A stretch of 64,000 nt of DNA from contig NZ_QPCG01000002.1 of assembly GCF_003351025.1 (NCBI RefSeq), positions 620,001 to 684,000 on the forward strand, written 5' to 3'. The notes beneath the pieces are model-generated. The model did no database searches, was not told the origin of the DNA, and saw only the letters and a program-made list of their open reading frames with translations. The DNA comes from Mucilaginibacter endophyticus. Its GTDB lineage: Bacteria > Bacteroidota > Bacteroidia > Sphingobacteriales > Sphingobacteriaceae. The position numbers and the translations under genes were made by a program. Of this stretch, positions 45,135 through 55,109 are shown in pieces (position 1 is the first letter of the stretch; the number at the start of each line of letters is the position of its first letter).

Positions 45135-47537
45135 TCAATCTCCCGAACGCAAACTCTTTACCGGGTTGGCAAGAGCCGCCCTGAGTGATTGCACGCTCAC
45201 AGTGATAAAGGCGATGAATATCGCCACGGCACCGGCTGCAATAAATACCCAGATTTGGATGCTGATTTTATAAGCAAAATCCTGTAGCCAGCGATGCATG
45301 GCATACCAGGCTATCGGCGAGGCGATGATGACCGATATGATCACCAGTTTCAGGAAATCGCCGGAAACCAGTTTTACTATACTGAAAACACTTGCTCCCA
45401 AAACTTTGCGCACGCCAACTTCCTTTACCCTTTGCCTGGTTGAAAATACTGCCAGTCCGAATAAACCCAGGCAGGAGATAAAAATAGTAACCAGGGTAAA
45501 CGCGGTTAATATTGACCCTGTGCGCTGCTCGGCTTTATACATGTCATCAAACTCCTGATCGAGGAAATGATATTCAAACGGCGTGGCCGGATTAAAGGCA
45601 GTCCATTTTTCTTTTACTGCCGATATAGTTTGTGTAAGATTATTTTCGGATGTTTTGATAAGCACCTTGCCAAAATAATCCTCAGTAAACATTACTATGG
45701 GCGTAATTTCCTGGTGTACGGATGCAAAGTTGAAATTTTGTACTACGCCCCTTACTTCACCCATGCGCCCATTAAGGCCAATGTGTTTGCCTACGGCTTC
45801 GTTAGCTTTCCAGCCCAGCGCGTTGGCCGATTTTTCATTGATGATAAACCCATAACTGCGTTTGTTTTCATCAGCTTCGGTCGAACGTTTTTCATCGGCA
45901 TCTGTAAAATCAATGCCTTGCACCAGTTTAATACCAAGCGTTTTTAAAAAGTTGCGCTCAACCGGCAAGGCTGTTACCGAAAGGTTATAATCGCTGTTTT
46001 TACCATCGGCCTGGTTAATGCTGTATCCGCCATGAACGTCCACCGGCGAATCATACGAGGCAGTAGCATTAAGTACGCCCGGTAATTGCATCACCTCGTT
46101 GTTGAATGACTTAATATCTTTTAGCGATTTGCCACCAATATCAATCACCATTACCTGCGACCTGTCGATACCGATATTTAAATGCTGGATATATTGTAGC
46201 TGGCTACCTGCTATAACCGTACAGATCATGAAGAATACAGATACCACGAATTGAAACACAACCAACGACCGGCGTAATGTCCTGCCACCCGAAGTATTGG
46301 TAAGTTTTCCCTTTAACGTAACTATAGGGTTAAATGATGACAGGTATAGTGAAGGATAAGTTCCGGCTAAAAAGGTAACCGTTATAAACAAACCTGCAAG
46401 TGCCATGATCAACCATGAAGTATTCCAGGTTTGAAGACTTAACTGTTGTCCCGAAAAATCGCTGAACCATTTAAAACTTACATTGGCTAAAAGTAACCCA
46501 CCAAGCAGTGATACGAGGGTGATCATGGCTGACTCGATAATAAACTGCGTAAAAAGCTGGGTGCGCGCAGCGCCCATTACCTTGCGTACACCTATTTCGT
46601 GCCCCCGCTCAATGGCTTTAGCGGTAACCAGGTTCAGGAAGTTAACACAGGCCAAAAGCAGTAGTATAACTGCCACGGCGCCCAAAATATAAATGTATTT
46701 AATATTGCCCGGTGGTGTGAGCGAATATGTAGCTTCAGATTTCAGGTGAACATCGGTCAACGGTTCAAGCGTGAACCACATTTTATGACCCTTCCTGAAA
46801 TCATCTTTAAACATATCGGACACATAGGTATTCATTTTTTGCTGAACCGAAGCCGCACTAACACCCGGCTTTAACAATAGGTAAGAATAATCGTTTGCCG
46901 AATCCCATCTGCGTGTCTTGGAATGTTCGGTAATAGCGTATGAGCCGATCATATCAAACTTGATCTGCGAGTATTCCGGCACGTCCTCAACCACGCCGGT
47001 AACCATCATGTTTTGTTTGTTGTTTACCTTAAAAACTTTGCCCAGAGCATCTTCATTACCAAAGTATTTTTTTGCTGTAGATGCCGTGATCACCACAGCC
47101 GAGGGATCTTTAAGCGCGGTAGCGGCGTTCCCCCTCAAAAACTTAAAACTAAAGATTTTGAAAAATGGCTCATCGGCCAATAAAAACCGTTTTTCATTGA
47201 ATAGCTTATCCTGGTATTGTACTGGGTTATTGTACCAGTAAATCCGCACGCCATCCTCAATTTCCCGCAATTGCTGTTTAAATACAGGTACCGGCGCAGT
47301 TGGCGTTACGGCTACCGAGTTTGCCTCAGCATCGTCAGTGGATTTATAATTATAAACCACCCTAACAATACGACTGGCGTTAGCATGAAACCTATCGTAC
47401 CGCAATTCATTTAACAAATAGGTAGCCAATAATATAAAGCAGCCTATCCCAACTGCCAATCCCGCGATACTTATTAATGAAGTAACCCTATTTATCACCA
47501 GGTTACGCCATGCTGTTTTTATATAGTTTTTAATCAT
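45135..47537 (-). CDS. FtsX/MacB-type ABC permease 1
   Basis: An 800-residue inner-membrane permease with a duplicated MacB layout: one N-terminal helix (about 17-38, ISIAGLAVGIGCFILLATYL), a periplasmic core domain (about 40-270), three FtsX helices (about 280-400), a second N-type helix (about 425-447), a second core (about 450-665) and a second FtsX block with SCLGLFGLAVFSTRQRVKEV (about 690-709) followed by GVRKVLGAS. It ends NPVKSLRSGD. Such permeases drive export of lipoproteins or peptides together with an ATPase such as that of 44113-44790. It is the last permease of the array and is followed by the heptad repeat, not directly by the ATPase. Confidence 0.9.
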   Translation of the reverse strand: MIKNYIKTAWRNLVINRVTSLISIAGLAVGIGCFILLATYLLNELRYDRFHANASRIVRVVYNYKSTDDAEANSVAVTPTAPVPVFKQQLREIEDGVRIYWYNNPVQYQDKLFNEKRFLLADEPFFKIFSFKFLRGNAATALKDPSAVVITASTAKKYFGNEDALGKVFKVNNKQNMMVTGVVEDVPEYSQIKFDMIGSYAITEHSKTRRWDSANDYSYLLLKPGVSAASVQQKMNTYVSDMFKDDFRKGHKMWFTLEPLTDVHLKSEATYSLTPPGNIKYIYILGAVAVILLLLACVNFLNLVTAKAIERGHEIGVRKVMGAARTQLFTQFIIESAMITLVSLLGGLLLANVSFKWFSDFSGQQLSLQTWNTSWLIMALAGLFITVTFLAGTYPSLYLSSFNPIVTLKGKLTNTSGGRTLRRSLVVFQFVVSVFFMICTVIAGSQLQYIQHLNIGIDRSQVMVIDIGGKSLKDIKSFNNEVMQLPGVLNATASYDSPVDVHGGYSINQADGKNSDYNLSVTALPVERNFLKTLGIKLVQGIDFTDADEKRSTEADENKRSYGFIINEKSANALGWKANEAVGKHIGLNGRMGEVRGVVQNFNFASVHQEITPIVMFTEDYFGKVLIKTSENNLTQTISAVKEKWTAFNPATPFEYHFLDQEFDDMYKAEQRTGSILTAFTLVTIFISCLGLFGLAVFSTRQRVKEVGVRKVLGASVFSIVKLVSGDFLKLVIISVIIASPIAWYAMHRWLQDFAYKISIQIWVFIAAGAVAIFIAFITVSVQSLRAALANPVKSLRSGD

Positions 47538-47546
47538 TTTCTTATT

Positions 47547-47651
47547 TCATTGGGTCATTTACTACGTGGTCATTAAGTCATTTTTTGATGTTCAATCTTC
47601 AAATGAGGCAAAGCAAATGACTCAATGACGTGAAACACAATGGCTCAATGA
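47547..47651. repeat. octad inverted repeat between permeases 1 and 2
   Basis: Left arm units TCATTGGG, TCATTTAC, TCATTAAG, TCATTTTT face right arm units AAATGAC, TCAATGAC and GCTCAATGAC on the other strand. The gap of 118 bp holds no gene. Confidence 0.65.
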
Positions 47652-47655
47652 CAAT

Positions 47656-50052
47656 TTACTCTGACCGCAAGCTTTTTACCGGATTAGCCACAGCCGCTTT
47701 AACTGCCTGGAAGCTCACCGTTGCAAATGCTATAAGCAGCGATGTAAACCCTGCTGTGCCAAATACCCACCAGCTGATATCAATGCGATATGCAAAATCC
47801 TGCAGCCACTTGCTCATGGCATAAAACGCGATAGGCCAGGCTATAACATTGGCAATCAGCACCAATTTCACAAAATGTCCTGAAAGTAACAGCACAATAT
47901 TTTGCACCGAAGCACCGAGCACCTTGCGTACCCCTATTTCTTTAACCCGTTTCTCAGCCGAATATGATGCCAGGCCGAATAGTCCCAAACACGATATTAT
48001 GATGATCAGTCCGGCTAAAATACTTACTACGGTGCTTACCTGGTTATCAACACTGTAAACTTCTTTAAAATGGTCATCCAAAAACTGGTATTCAAAAGGT
48101 ACGCCTGGAAACTCTTTTTGCCAGGTTGATTGTATAAACGCCACGGCATCTTTAGCCCTGCCGCCATTGATCTTAACCGACATTTGGTTAAAACCTTTAC
48201 CATTCACCAAAAACAAAGTTTCTATTTTGTAATGGAGCGAATTGAAATTAAAATCTTTAGCTATGCCAGTGATCACACCCAAAGAATCAAAACCAAACCT
48301 TTGGCCTAACAGCGATTCCATGTTTTTCCCTTTGTGATCTTTCAGCAACTCCTTGGCCAGTGCTTCATTAATAATGTATTGCTTCCATACAGCCGAAGTA
48401 TCGGTAGAGAAGTTTTTACCCATCATCAGCTTAATCTTGTACAGATCGAGGTAGTTATTATCAACCACCAACAAGGTTGATGTAAGCTGGCGCAAAGGAG
48501 AATCGCCAAGTTTAAATGAAATACCGGTTTGATCAAGGTGACTTCCCAAAATATCCTGCGAGGCGGTAACGCCTTGGATCATCGAATTGGATAACAGTTC
48601 TTGTTTAAACAGGTCATATTTATTTTGCGGGATCAAGCCTAAGGGAACGTTAACAATCTGATCGCGGTTAAACCCCGGATCCTTTTGCTGCATAAACTTA
48701 AGCTGTTTGATAACCAGCACCGTAGCTATCATCAAAATTACAGCGCTGGTAAACTGACCAACAACCAAAATATTTCGCAGCGGTACTTTATTGCCTCCAA
48801 CTGAAGCAAAAGCCCCTTTCAGTACTTTAACTGGTTGAAACGAGGACAGGAAAAGTGCCGGATATATACCGGATATGACACCTACGAGCACTGTGCTAAT
48901 AAACACCACGCCTATCAGTATCTTGTTATCATGCAGCGGCAAACTGATATCTCGCTGGCTTAAACTGTTTACAAAAGGAATGGCCAGGCTTACCAGTATA
49001 CAGGCAAAAACCAAAGCGATGAGGGAGAGCAACACTGTTTCGCCAAGGAACTGCATAGCCAGTTGGAAACGACCTGCCCCTATAGACTTACGGACACCGA
49101 CCTCCTTGGCCCGCTCGGACGAGCGTGCGGTTGAAAGGTTAATAAAGTTTATGCAGGCTATCACCAACACAATGATGCCAATAACTGTAAACAGGTTGGT
49201 GATATGCTTATCAAATTTTTGATAGTTGATATAGTCCAAACCAATATCAGCCGAGTTGGCATGAACATCTTTTAGCGATAACAGGAAAAGCTCATAGCTT
49301 TTGGAGCCACCCTTGCCCCTGTATTTTTCAAGATAGGCCGGAAATTTCTTTTCAAGTGCTGCTATATTGGTTCCGGGAGCCAGTTCAAGATAGGTATTTA
49401 ACCAGTTGCCGCCCCAGTTGGTGAACATCCAGGGTTTATAGATACTACTAAACGAAAACAAGCAATCAAATTGTAACTGTGAGTTTTTGGGCACGTTGGC
49501 CAATATACCGGTAACCGAATAGGTAATGGTGTCCTGCCCATAATTGGTAATGGTTTTACCCATTGGGTCTTCATTACCAAACATACGTTTGGCGGCATCT
49601 TCGGTTAATAAAACGCTGCGCGGTTTCAGTAAAGCGGTTTCTCTATCGCCCCTCAGCAGCTTAAAATCAAACATCTTTAAAAAAACCGAGTCAACAAAAA
49701 ACACCTGCGGCATATAAACGCGCTTTAGGCCGTAGTTGAGTGGAAACTTTTGTTGCCAGCGGATCCTGGTAAAATTCTTCACTTCCGGAAAATCGGCCTT
49801 GAGGGTCTGCCCCATCGGGAACATGGATAATGCTACTTTTTGCGAGGCACCCATACCCTCAAACTTTTGAACCTCGTTTAGGCGATAGATATTTTTAGTA
49901 TGAAGGTTATCAAAGCTTTTTTCATAATAAACAAAAAGCGTGATCACGATGCAGGCTGCCATACCTACGGCCAACCCAAAAATGTTAATAGCCGAAAAAA
50001 CCTTGCTTTTCCAGATATTCCGCCAGGCGGTTTTGAAATAATTTTTTATCAT
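47656..50052 (-). CDS. FtsX/MacB-type ABC permease 2
   Basis: A 798-residue paralog of the array with the same order of parts: first helix in INIFGLAVGMAACIVITLFV (about 22-41), first core domain, FtsX helices from about 285, second helix near ILVVGQFTSAVILMIATVLV (about 428), second core and the closing FtsX block SCLGLFGLASYSAEKRVKEI (about 690). It ends NPVKSLRSE. The second core contains the segment YQFLDDHFKEVYS that recurs in all paralogs. It has no ATPase domain and must rely on a separate ATPase. Confidence 0.9.
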   Translation of the reverse strand: MIKNYFKTAWRNIWKSKVFSAINIFGLAVGMAACIVITLFVYYEKSFDNLHTKNIYRLNEVQKFEGMGASQKVALSMFPMGQTLKADFPEVKNFTRIRWQQKFPLNYGLKRVYMPQVFFVDSVFLKMFDFKLLRGDRETALLKPRSVLLTEDAAKRMFGNEDPMGKTITNYGQDTITYSVTGILANVPKNSQLQFDCLFSFSSIYKPWMFTNWGGNWLNTYLELAPGTNIAALEKKFPAYLEKYRGKGGSKSYELFLLSLKDVHANSADIGLDYINYQKFDKHITNLFTVIGIIVLVIACINFINLSTARSSERAKEVGVRKSIGAGRFQLAMQFLGETVLLSLIALVFACILVSLAIPFVNSLSQRDISLPLHDNKILIGVVFISTVLVGVISGIYPALFLSSFQPVKVLKGAFASVGGNKVPLRNILVVGQFTSAVILMIATVLVIKQLKFMQQKDPGFNRDQIVNVPLGLIPQNKYDLFKQELLSNSMIQGVTASQDILGSHLDQTGISFKLGDSPLRQLTSTLLVVDNNYLDLYKIKLMMGKNFSTDTSAVWKQYIINEALAKELLKDHKGKNMESLLGQRFGFDSLGVITGIAKDFNFNSLHYKIETLFLVNGKGFNQMSVKINGGRAKDAVAFIQSTWQKEFPGVPFEYQFLDDHFKEVYSVDNQVSTVVSILAGLIIIISCLGLFGLASYSAEKRVKEIGVRKVLGASVQNIVLLLSGHFVKLVLIANVIAWPIAFYAMSKWLQDFAYRIDISWWVFGTAGFTSLLIAFATVSFQAVKAAVANPVKSLRSE

Positions 50053-50061
50053 CTGTTTATT

Positions 50062-50141
50062 TCATTATGTCATCGGGTCATTAAGTCATTTTTGCTTTGG
50101 ATTTTGGTCAATGACCTAATGACGCAAATGACTCAATGACC
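50062..50141. repeat. octad inverted repeat between permeases 2 and 3
   Basis: TCATTATG, TCATCGGG, TCATTAAG, TCATT on the left face CAATGACC, TAATGACG, AAATGAC, TCAATGAC on the right, around TTTGCTTTGG. Confidence 0.65.
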
Positions 50142-50144
50142 AAC

Positions 50145-52514
50145 TTATTCACTCCGTAAACTTTTAACCGGGTTAGCGATAGCCGCTTTGATAGCCTGGA
50201 AACTAATGGTTACCAAGGTGATCGCAATAGCTGCTACGGCTGATATAATAAATACGCCGGGACCTACCGTTATCCTGTAATCATATTTTTGCAGCCAGCC
50301 TTGTAAAAAGTAAAATGCCAATGGCGATGCTATTACACAACTCACAAGAACCAGCAGCACAAAATCTTTCGACAGTAAAAACCACAACTGGGTTACCGTA
50401 GCACCTAATACTTTGCGTACCCCTATTTCTTTAGTACGTTGTTCGGCAATATATGCAGCTAAACCAAACAGGCCGAGGCACGAGATAAAAATGGCCAAAC
50501 CGGCAAATATGCCCGATAGTTTACCCACCAATACTTCCTGACCAAACTTGCGATTGTAATCTTCATCAACAAAGCGGTAGGTATAAGGATAAGCCGGACT
50601 ATATTTTGAAAATACCTGCCCTATTTCATCAATGGCGTCATGTGGGTTTGCTTTTGCCGAAAGGCGGTAAATCATGTTTTGATGCGGATCATTATTATAT
50701 ACAAACATGGTTGGATCTGCCTGGGCAAATGGCGATAACATCAGCGCATTTTTTACTACACCAATTATTTTGCGAGGCTTGCCTCCATAAGTAATAAGCT
50801 GGCTTATAGGGTTACCTTTAAGGCGCAAACGCTTAATAGCTGCTTCATTAAAAACAATACTTAATGAATCGGAGATTAAGTTATTGAAATCCCTGCCAGC
50901 AAGCATTTTCATACCCACTGTCTTAAAATAATCATTGGCTACAGCTATTACTCCCATTTCAACTGTTTCGCCAGCAAATTTCCCTGGCCATTGGTCAATA
51001 TCGTTATGCATGTCGATATCTGTAACAGCGCTCGACGCCGACGAAACACTTTGCACTAAGCCACTTTGAATTAATTCGTTTTTAAACGCGTCAAAATGTT
51101 TACCGAGATCTTCATTGGCATTTGTGGCCATTAACCGATTGATATCGTACCCATTAGGGCGGTTCTTGGCGTATTGGATCTGCCTGTAAATTACTACTGT
51201 ACTTATGATCAAGGCTATAGAACAGCTAAACTGCATAACCACCAAAATTTTGCGTGAGTAAGATGCAGAGCGCCCAACTTGTATGGTACCCTTTAAAACT
51301 TTTACCGGATTAAATGATGAAAGGTAAAATGCCGGCCGGCTTCCCGCTATTAAGGCAGTAACTAATACGCAACCAATGGTTATCAGCCAAAAAGTAATGT
51401 TATTAAAAGGAATAGCAATAGTAGTACCGGTAAGTGCGTTAAACGGACCAAGGGCTACCTGCACAAAAATGATAGAGCAGATAAACGATATGAAAGTGAT
51501 CAATACAGACTCGGTGAGGAATTGGAAGATCAGGTGCTGGCGCTGAGAACCAATGGCCTTGCGGATCCCTACTTCCCGTGCGCGTTTTTCGGAACGGGCG
51601 GTCGTAAGGTTAATGAAATTAACACATGCTATCAGTAATACCAATACGCCGATAACACCAAAAATATGCACATAATCGATAAAGCCTGCACTGGCTACGC
51701 CGTTCTTATAGTCAGAATAGAGATGCCAATCAAGCATTGGCTGCATGATCACTTCTGAATTTCTGGCATTGATATTATCTTCTCCTTTTTCGATATTTTT
51801 GATCTTGGCGGCAAGCTTTGTATAACTTACACCCGGTTTCAGTTTAGCAAAAAGCTGATAGCCATTGTTGCCGAAGCTTGCATGTGCACCTTTCATGTAC
51901 GACTGCGTTTGCTCCAAAAGACTGAAAGGTATCACGAACCTGAATTGCATCGACGAATTCGCAGGAACATCCTGCATTACCCCGGTAACCTTCAGATTAT
52001 ACGCGTTATCTATCCGCACAACTTTATTGATCACATTTTCGGTACCGAACAAAGCAATAGCAGTTGCTTTTGTTAAGACGATGGAATAGGCATCGCTCAA
52101 AGCAGATGAACGATTGCCTTGCAACATGCCATATGAAAAGATTTTAAGGAACTCGTTGCCTGCCTGTATTCCACTAATTGATAGTTTTTTGTCACCAACC
52201 ATCAAGCCATGTGTGCCAGTCCAATCTGTGGTTGCCACGTATTCAACTTCGGGGATGGTATGCAATACGTCCGAAAGCTTCAGTGACGTTGAACTAAACG
52301 TTAGTGTTTCACCATTGCTGTTAAAGTTTCGGCGTACCTGGTACACTCTATCCGCATCAGGCAAAAACCTGTCGTACGAATATTCATTAGCAACCCAAAG
52401 TGCTATCATTAAGGCAACCGCCATCCCGGCGGCCAATCCTAAAACATTAATAGCCGTATAAGCCTTGTTATTTAAAACATTTCGCCAGGCTATTTTCAGA
52501 TAATTTCTAAGCAT
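50145..52514 (-). CDS. FtsX/MacB-type ABC permease 3
   Basis: A 789-residue member. It is very close to permease 5: both have LGLAAGMAVALMI followed by LWVANEYSYDRFLP near the start, SARSEKRAREVG-like blocks (TTARSEKRAREVGIRKAIGS, about 313-332), VKVLKGTIQVGRSAS, and the same FtsX end SCLGLFGLAAYIAEQRTKEI. The pair is probably the youngest duplication in the array. The membrane layout is as in permease 1. It ends NPVKSLRSE. Confidence 0.9.
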   Translation of the reverse strand: MLRNYLKIAWRNVLNNKAYTAINVLGLAAGMAVALMIALWVANEYSYDRFLPDADRVYQVRRNFNSNGETLTFSSTSLKLSDVLHTIPEVEYVATTDWTGTHGLMVGDKKLSISGIQAGNEFLKIFSYGMLQGNRSSALSDAYSIVLTKATAIALFGTENVINKVVRIDNAYNLKVTGVMQDVPANSSMQFRFVIPFSLLEQTQSYMKGAHASFGNNGYQLFAKLKPGVSYTKLAAKIKNIEKGEDNINARNSEVIMQPMLDWHLYSDYKNGVASAGFIDYVHIFGVIGVLVLLIACVNFINLTTARSEKRAREVGIRKAIGSQRQHLIFQFLTESVLITFISFICSIIFVQVALGPFNALTGTTIAIPFNNITFWLITIGCVLVTALIAGSRPAFYLSSFNPVKVLKGTIQVGRSASYSRKILVVMQFSCSIALIISTVVIYRQIQYAKNRPNGYDINRLMATNANEDLGKHFDAFKNELIQSGLVQSVSSASSAVTDIDMHNDIDQWPGKFAGETVEMGVIAVANDYFKTVGMKMLAGRDFNNLISDSLSIVFNEAAIKRLRLKGNPISQLITYGGKPRKIIGVVKNALMLSPFAQADPTMFVYNNDPHQNMIYRLSAKANPHDAIDEIGQVFSKYSPAYPYTYRFVDEDYNRKFGQEVLVGKLSGIFAGLAIFISCLGLFGLAAYIAEQRTKEIGVRKVLGATVTQLWFLLSKDFVLLVLVSCVIASPLAFYFLQGWLQKYDYRITVGPGVFIISAVAAIAITLVTISFQAIKAAIANPVKSLRSE

Positions 52515-52522
52515 ATCTCATC

Positions 52523-52607
52523 AGTCATTAGGTCATTAAATCATTGAGTCATTCACTTCCGCGTTCCAAAAATGACTTAATGACGCGAAGCAAAATGACT
52601 CAATGAC
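52523..52607. repeat. octad inverted repeat between permeases 3 and 4
   Basis: Tandem TCATTAGG, TCATTAAA, TCATTGAG, TCATT (52523-52553) faces a right arm with AATGACTTAATGAC, GCGAAGC and AAAATGACTCAATGAC. The 24 bases at 52571-52594 recur unchanged at 60041-60064. Confidence 0.7.
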
Positions 52608-52611
52608 TAAA

Positions 52612-54990
52612 CTATTCAGAACGCAAACTTTTAACCGGGTTGGCCAGTGCCGCCATTGCAGCCCGGTAACCTACCGTGATCCAGGCTATTATAAAGCTTG
52701 ACAGTATCGATATCACAAATATTTGCGGGCCGATGCTGATCCGGTATTGAAAATCTTTCAGATAATTATGCATTGCCCACCAGGCCAGCGGAGCAGCAAT
52801 TACAAATGCGATAAGCAGTAATATGCTAAACTCCTTGCCAAACAACCACAGAATGCTGCTGATATTGGCACCCAACACCTTGCGTACGCCAATCTCCTTG
52901 GTTTTACGTACCGCCATAAACGATACCAACCCATACAGGCCAAGACATCCTATAATGATCGCGATGCCGGCAAACGCCTCAACAAGCGTTAAAAGGATTC
53001 TATCCATTTCGTAAAAGTGGGCAATCGTATCGTCCAGGAATTGATATGAATATAATTCCTCCGGGAAGGTTTGGTTCCAGATCTTATCAATCTGCGCCAG
53101 GGTCTCTTTAGCATTACGCATATCTATTTTTATAGCTACGGTCGACAGCCCCTGGTAATTAGGCATCACACATAAAGGTGAAATCTCTGAATGAAAGGAG
53201 TAATTGTAAAAATCTTTCATCACGCCAACAATGGTACCTTTATAGTCGCGGCCATTGATGGCCATTTGTTTTCCAATAACATCCTGCGGTTTAAGGTGTA
53301 GTTTGCTAACAAAGGTTTCGTTCACCAGGAGTTCTTTTACCGAGTCGCCTTTAAAGAAATTTCTGCCGGCAATTAGTTTAATACCAAAAGTCGAAATGTA
53401 ATTTTCATCGGCCTGTTTGGTGTTAATGCTCCAATGCTCATCTTCAGCACGGTTATCATACTGAATACCGGTGTTACTGTTTGAACGGGATGCCGGTGCG
53501 TTGGCACAGTAAGATACATTTTCAACCCCTTTAATTTCGGTTATTCTATTGCGCATCGTACTCATTTTAACCTTATCATTTTGAGGAAGCGGCACCAGCA
53601 CTACTGCATTCTTATTAAAACCCAGATCAGCGGTTTGTGAATAATGTAACTGGGATACGACGATGATAGTACCGATGATGAGTACCTGCGAGATAGTAAA
53701 TTGGGTAACCACCAAAATTCTGCGCAATGAAAACCCGCCAACATCTTTTTGCGACAGCTTACTTTTAAGCGCTTTGATAGGCTGAAACCTTGCCAGTACC
53801 AAACCGGGGTATGAGCCCGAAAGGAATACTACAACAATGGTAATCAGCACAATAAAAACGCTCAGTTGCGGCCAGTTAAAGATCATTTGCGCATGGAACA
53901 GGTTGTTTAAGGCAGGCAGGGCAATTTCAGACAAGCCAATGGCTACACCAACCGCTATAATGCTGATAATTGCTGTTTCGGCAATAAACTGCCAGAATAA
54001 CTGAAAAGGCTGACTGCCGAGCACTTTACGGATCCCCACCTCTTTTGAGCGGTTAAGCGCTTGAGCTGTAGCCAGATTTACAAAGTTTACAGATGCGGTG
54101 ATGATCAGGAATACTCCAATAAAAAACAGCGCCCACAAATAGCTTTTATCTGCATAGCCGCCAAGCTCACGGTCAAAGTGCATTTCAGCAATTGGCTGTA
54201 GTTTAAAGCGCCAAACCTGCAAATCGCGACCCGTATAGTTTTTCTTGATTAATTGCAGCATGGCTGTTTCAACCTGTGCTTTGGTTACCCCTGGCTTTAA
54301 CCGGGTAAAGCCCTGGCAGCCGCTATAAACACCGCCCCAGTTATTTTCACGGTCTTTACCGGCGTATGCCTCCATACTTGCGTACGAAATAAAGATCTGT
54401 TGCTTTTGGTCAGTATTATTGGGCAAATCCTGCAGCACGCCTGTTATGGTGACGTTGATATTGTTATCAAGCTTAAAAACTCTGCCAATTGGGTTATCAT
54501 TACCGAAATACTTGTGTGCCATCTTTTCGGTAACTACTGCCTCATTTGGATTCGTAAGAATAGTTTTCCTATCCCCTTTTAACAACGGAAAATTCAGGAT
54601 GTCGAAGTAATCTGGCTCGACAAAGGCAACACCGTCGTCTTCGCCAAATTTTTTTACTTCGTTGCCACGTGTCAGGGTGATCAACGTTTTGTTGAAGCTG
54701 ATATACCGGGCAGTTTTTTCGCTAAAGGCAAAGTCATTGCGATAACCTTTGGCCATAGGCTGCGGGATAGCACCTACCCGGTCTACACCCTGATCATGAA
54801 ATTCGGTATAGAAACGGTAGATCCTGTCCTTGTCCTTATGAAAAGTATCAAAGCTCAGGTGATAGGTGATCAGCGTAAATATCAATACACCGCATGCTAC
54901 ACCCAAAGCCAACCCAATCACACTAATGGTTGCGTAAGCCTTGTTACGAACCAAATTTCGCCAGGCAATTTTTATATAGTTTTTGATCAT
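52612..54990 (-). CDS. FtsX/MacB-type ABC permease 4
   Basis: A 792-residue member of a second subgroup that also includes permeases 7 and 8. They share LGFNKNA followed by PLPQNDK-like text in the second core and SLLTLQRTKEIG- or SFMAVRKTKEIG-like FtsX ends (here GLYGLVSFMAVRKTKEIGVR, about 693-712). First helix: ISVIGLALGVACGVLIFTLI. The layout is as in the other paralogs. It ends NPVKSLRSE. Confidence 0.9.
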   Translation of the reverse strand: MIKNYIKIAWRNLVRNKAYATISVIGLALGVACGVLIFTLITYHLSFDTFHKDKDRIYRFYTEFHDQGVDRVGAIPQPMAKGYRNDFAFSEKTARYISFNKTLITLTRGNEVKKFGEDDGVAFVEPDYFDILNFPLLKGDRKTILTNPNEAVVTEKMAHKYFGNDNPIGRVFKLDNNINVTITGVLQDLPNNTDQKQQIFISYASMEAYAGKDRENNWGGVYSGCQGFTRLKPGVTKAQVETAMLQLIKKNYTGRDLQVWRFKLQPIAEMHFDRELGGYADKSYLWALFFIGVFLIITASVNFVNLATAQALNRSKEVGIRKVLGSQPFQLFWQFIAETAIISIIAVGVAIGLSEIALPALNNLFHAQMIFNWPQLSVFIVLITIVVVFLSGSYPGLVLARFQPIKALKSKLSQKDVGGFSLRRILVVTQFTISQVLIIGTIIVVSQLHYSQTADLGFNKNAVVLVPLPQNDKVKMSTMRNRITEIKGVENVSYCANAPASRSNSNTGIQYDNRAEDEHWSINTKQADENYISTFGIKLIAGRNFFKGDSVKELLVNETFVSKLHLKPQDVIGKQMAINGRDYKGTIVGVMKDFYNYSFHSEISPLCVMPNYQGLSTVAIKIDMRNAKETLAQIDKIWNQTFPEELYSYQFLDDTIAHFYEMDRILLTLVEAFAGIAIIIGCLGLYGLVSFMAVRKTKEIGVRKVLGANISSILWLFGKEFSILLLIAFVIAAPLAWWAMHNYLKDFQYRISIGPQIFVISILSSFIIAWITVGYRAAMAALANPVKSLRSE

Positions 54991-54998
54991 AGTTAAAT

Positions 54999-55109
54999 GT
55001 TCATTAGTTCACTTGTTCATTAGTTCGTTGGTATTTATCTGCGTGTAGAAAATACTTATTCATCTTGTCAGCGTTCACTAATGAACTAATGAACAAGTGA
55101 ACCAATGAC
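54999..55109. repeat. octad inverted repeat with different wording between permeases 4 and 5
   Basis: Left units GTTCATTA, GTTCACTT, GTTCATTA, GTTCGTT; the 20 bases at 55007-55026 are the exact reverse complement of 55083-55102. The unit length is 8 as in the other gaps, but the unit itself is GTTCATTA. Confidence 0.75.
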
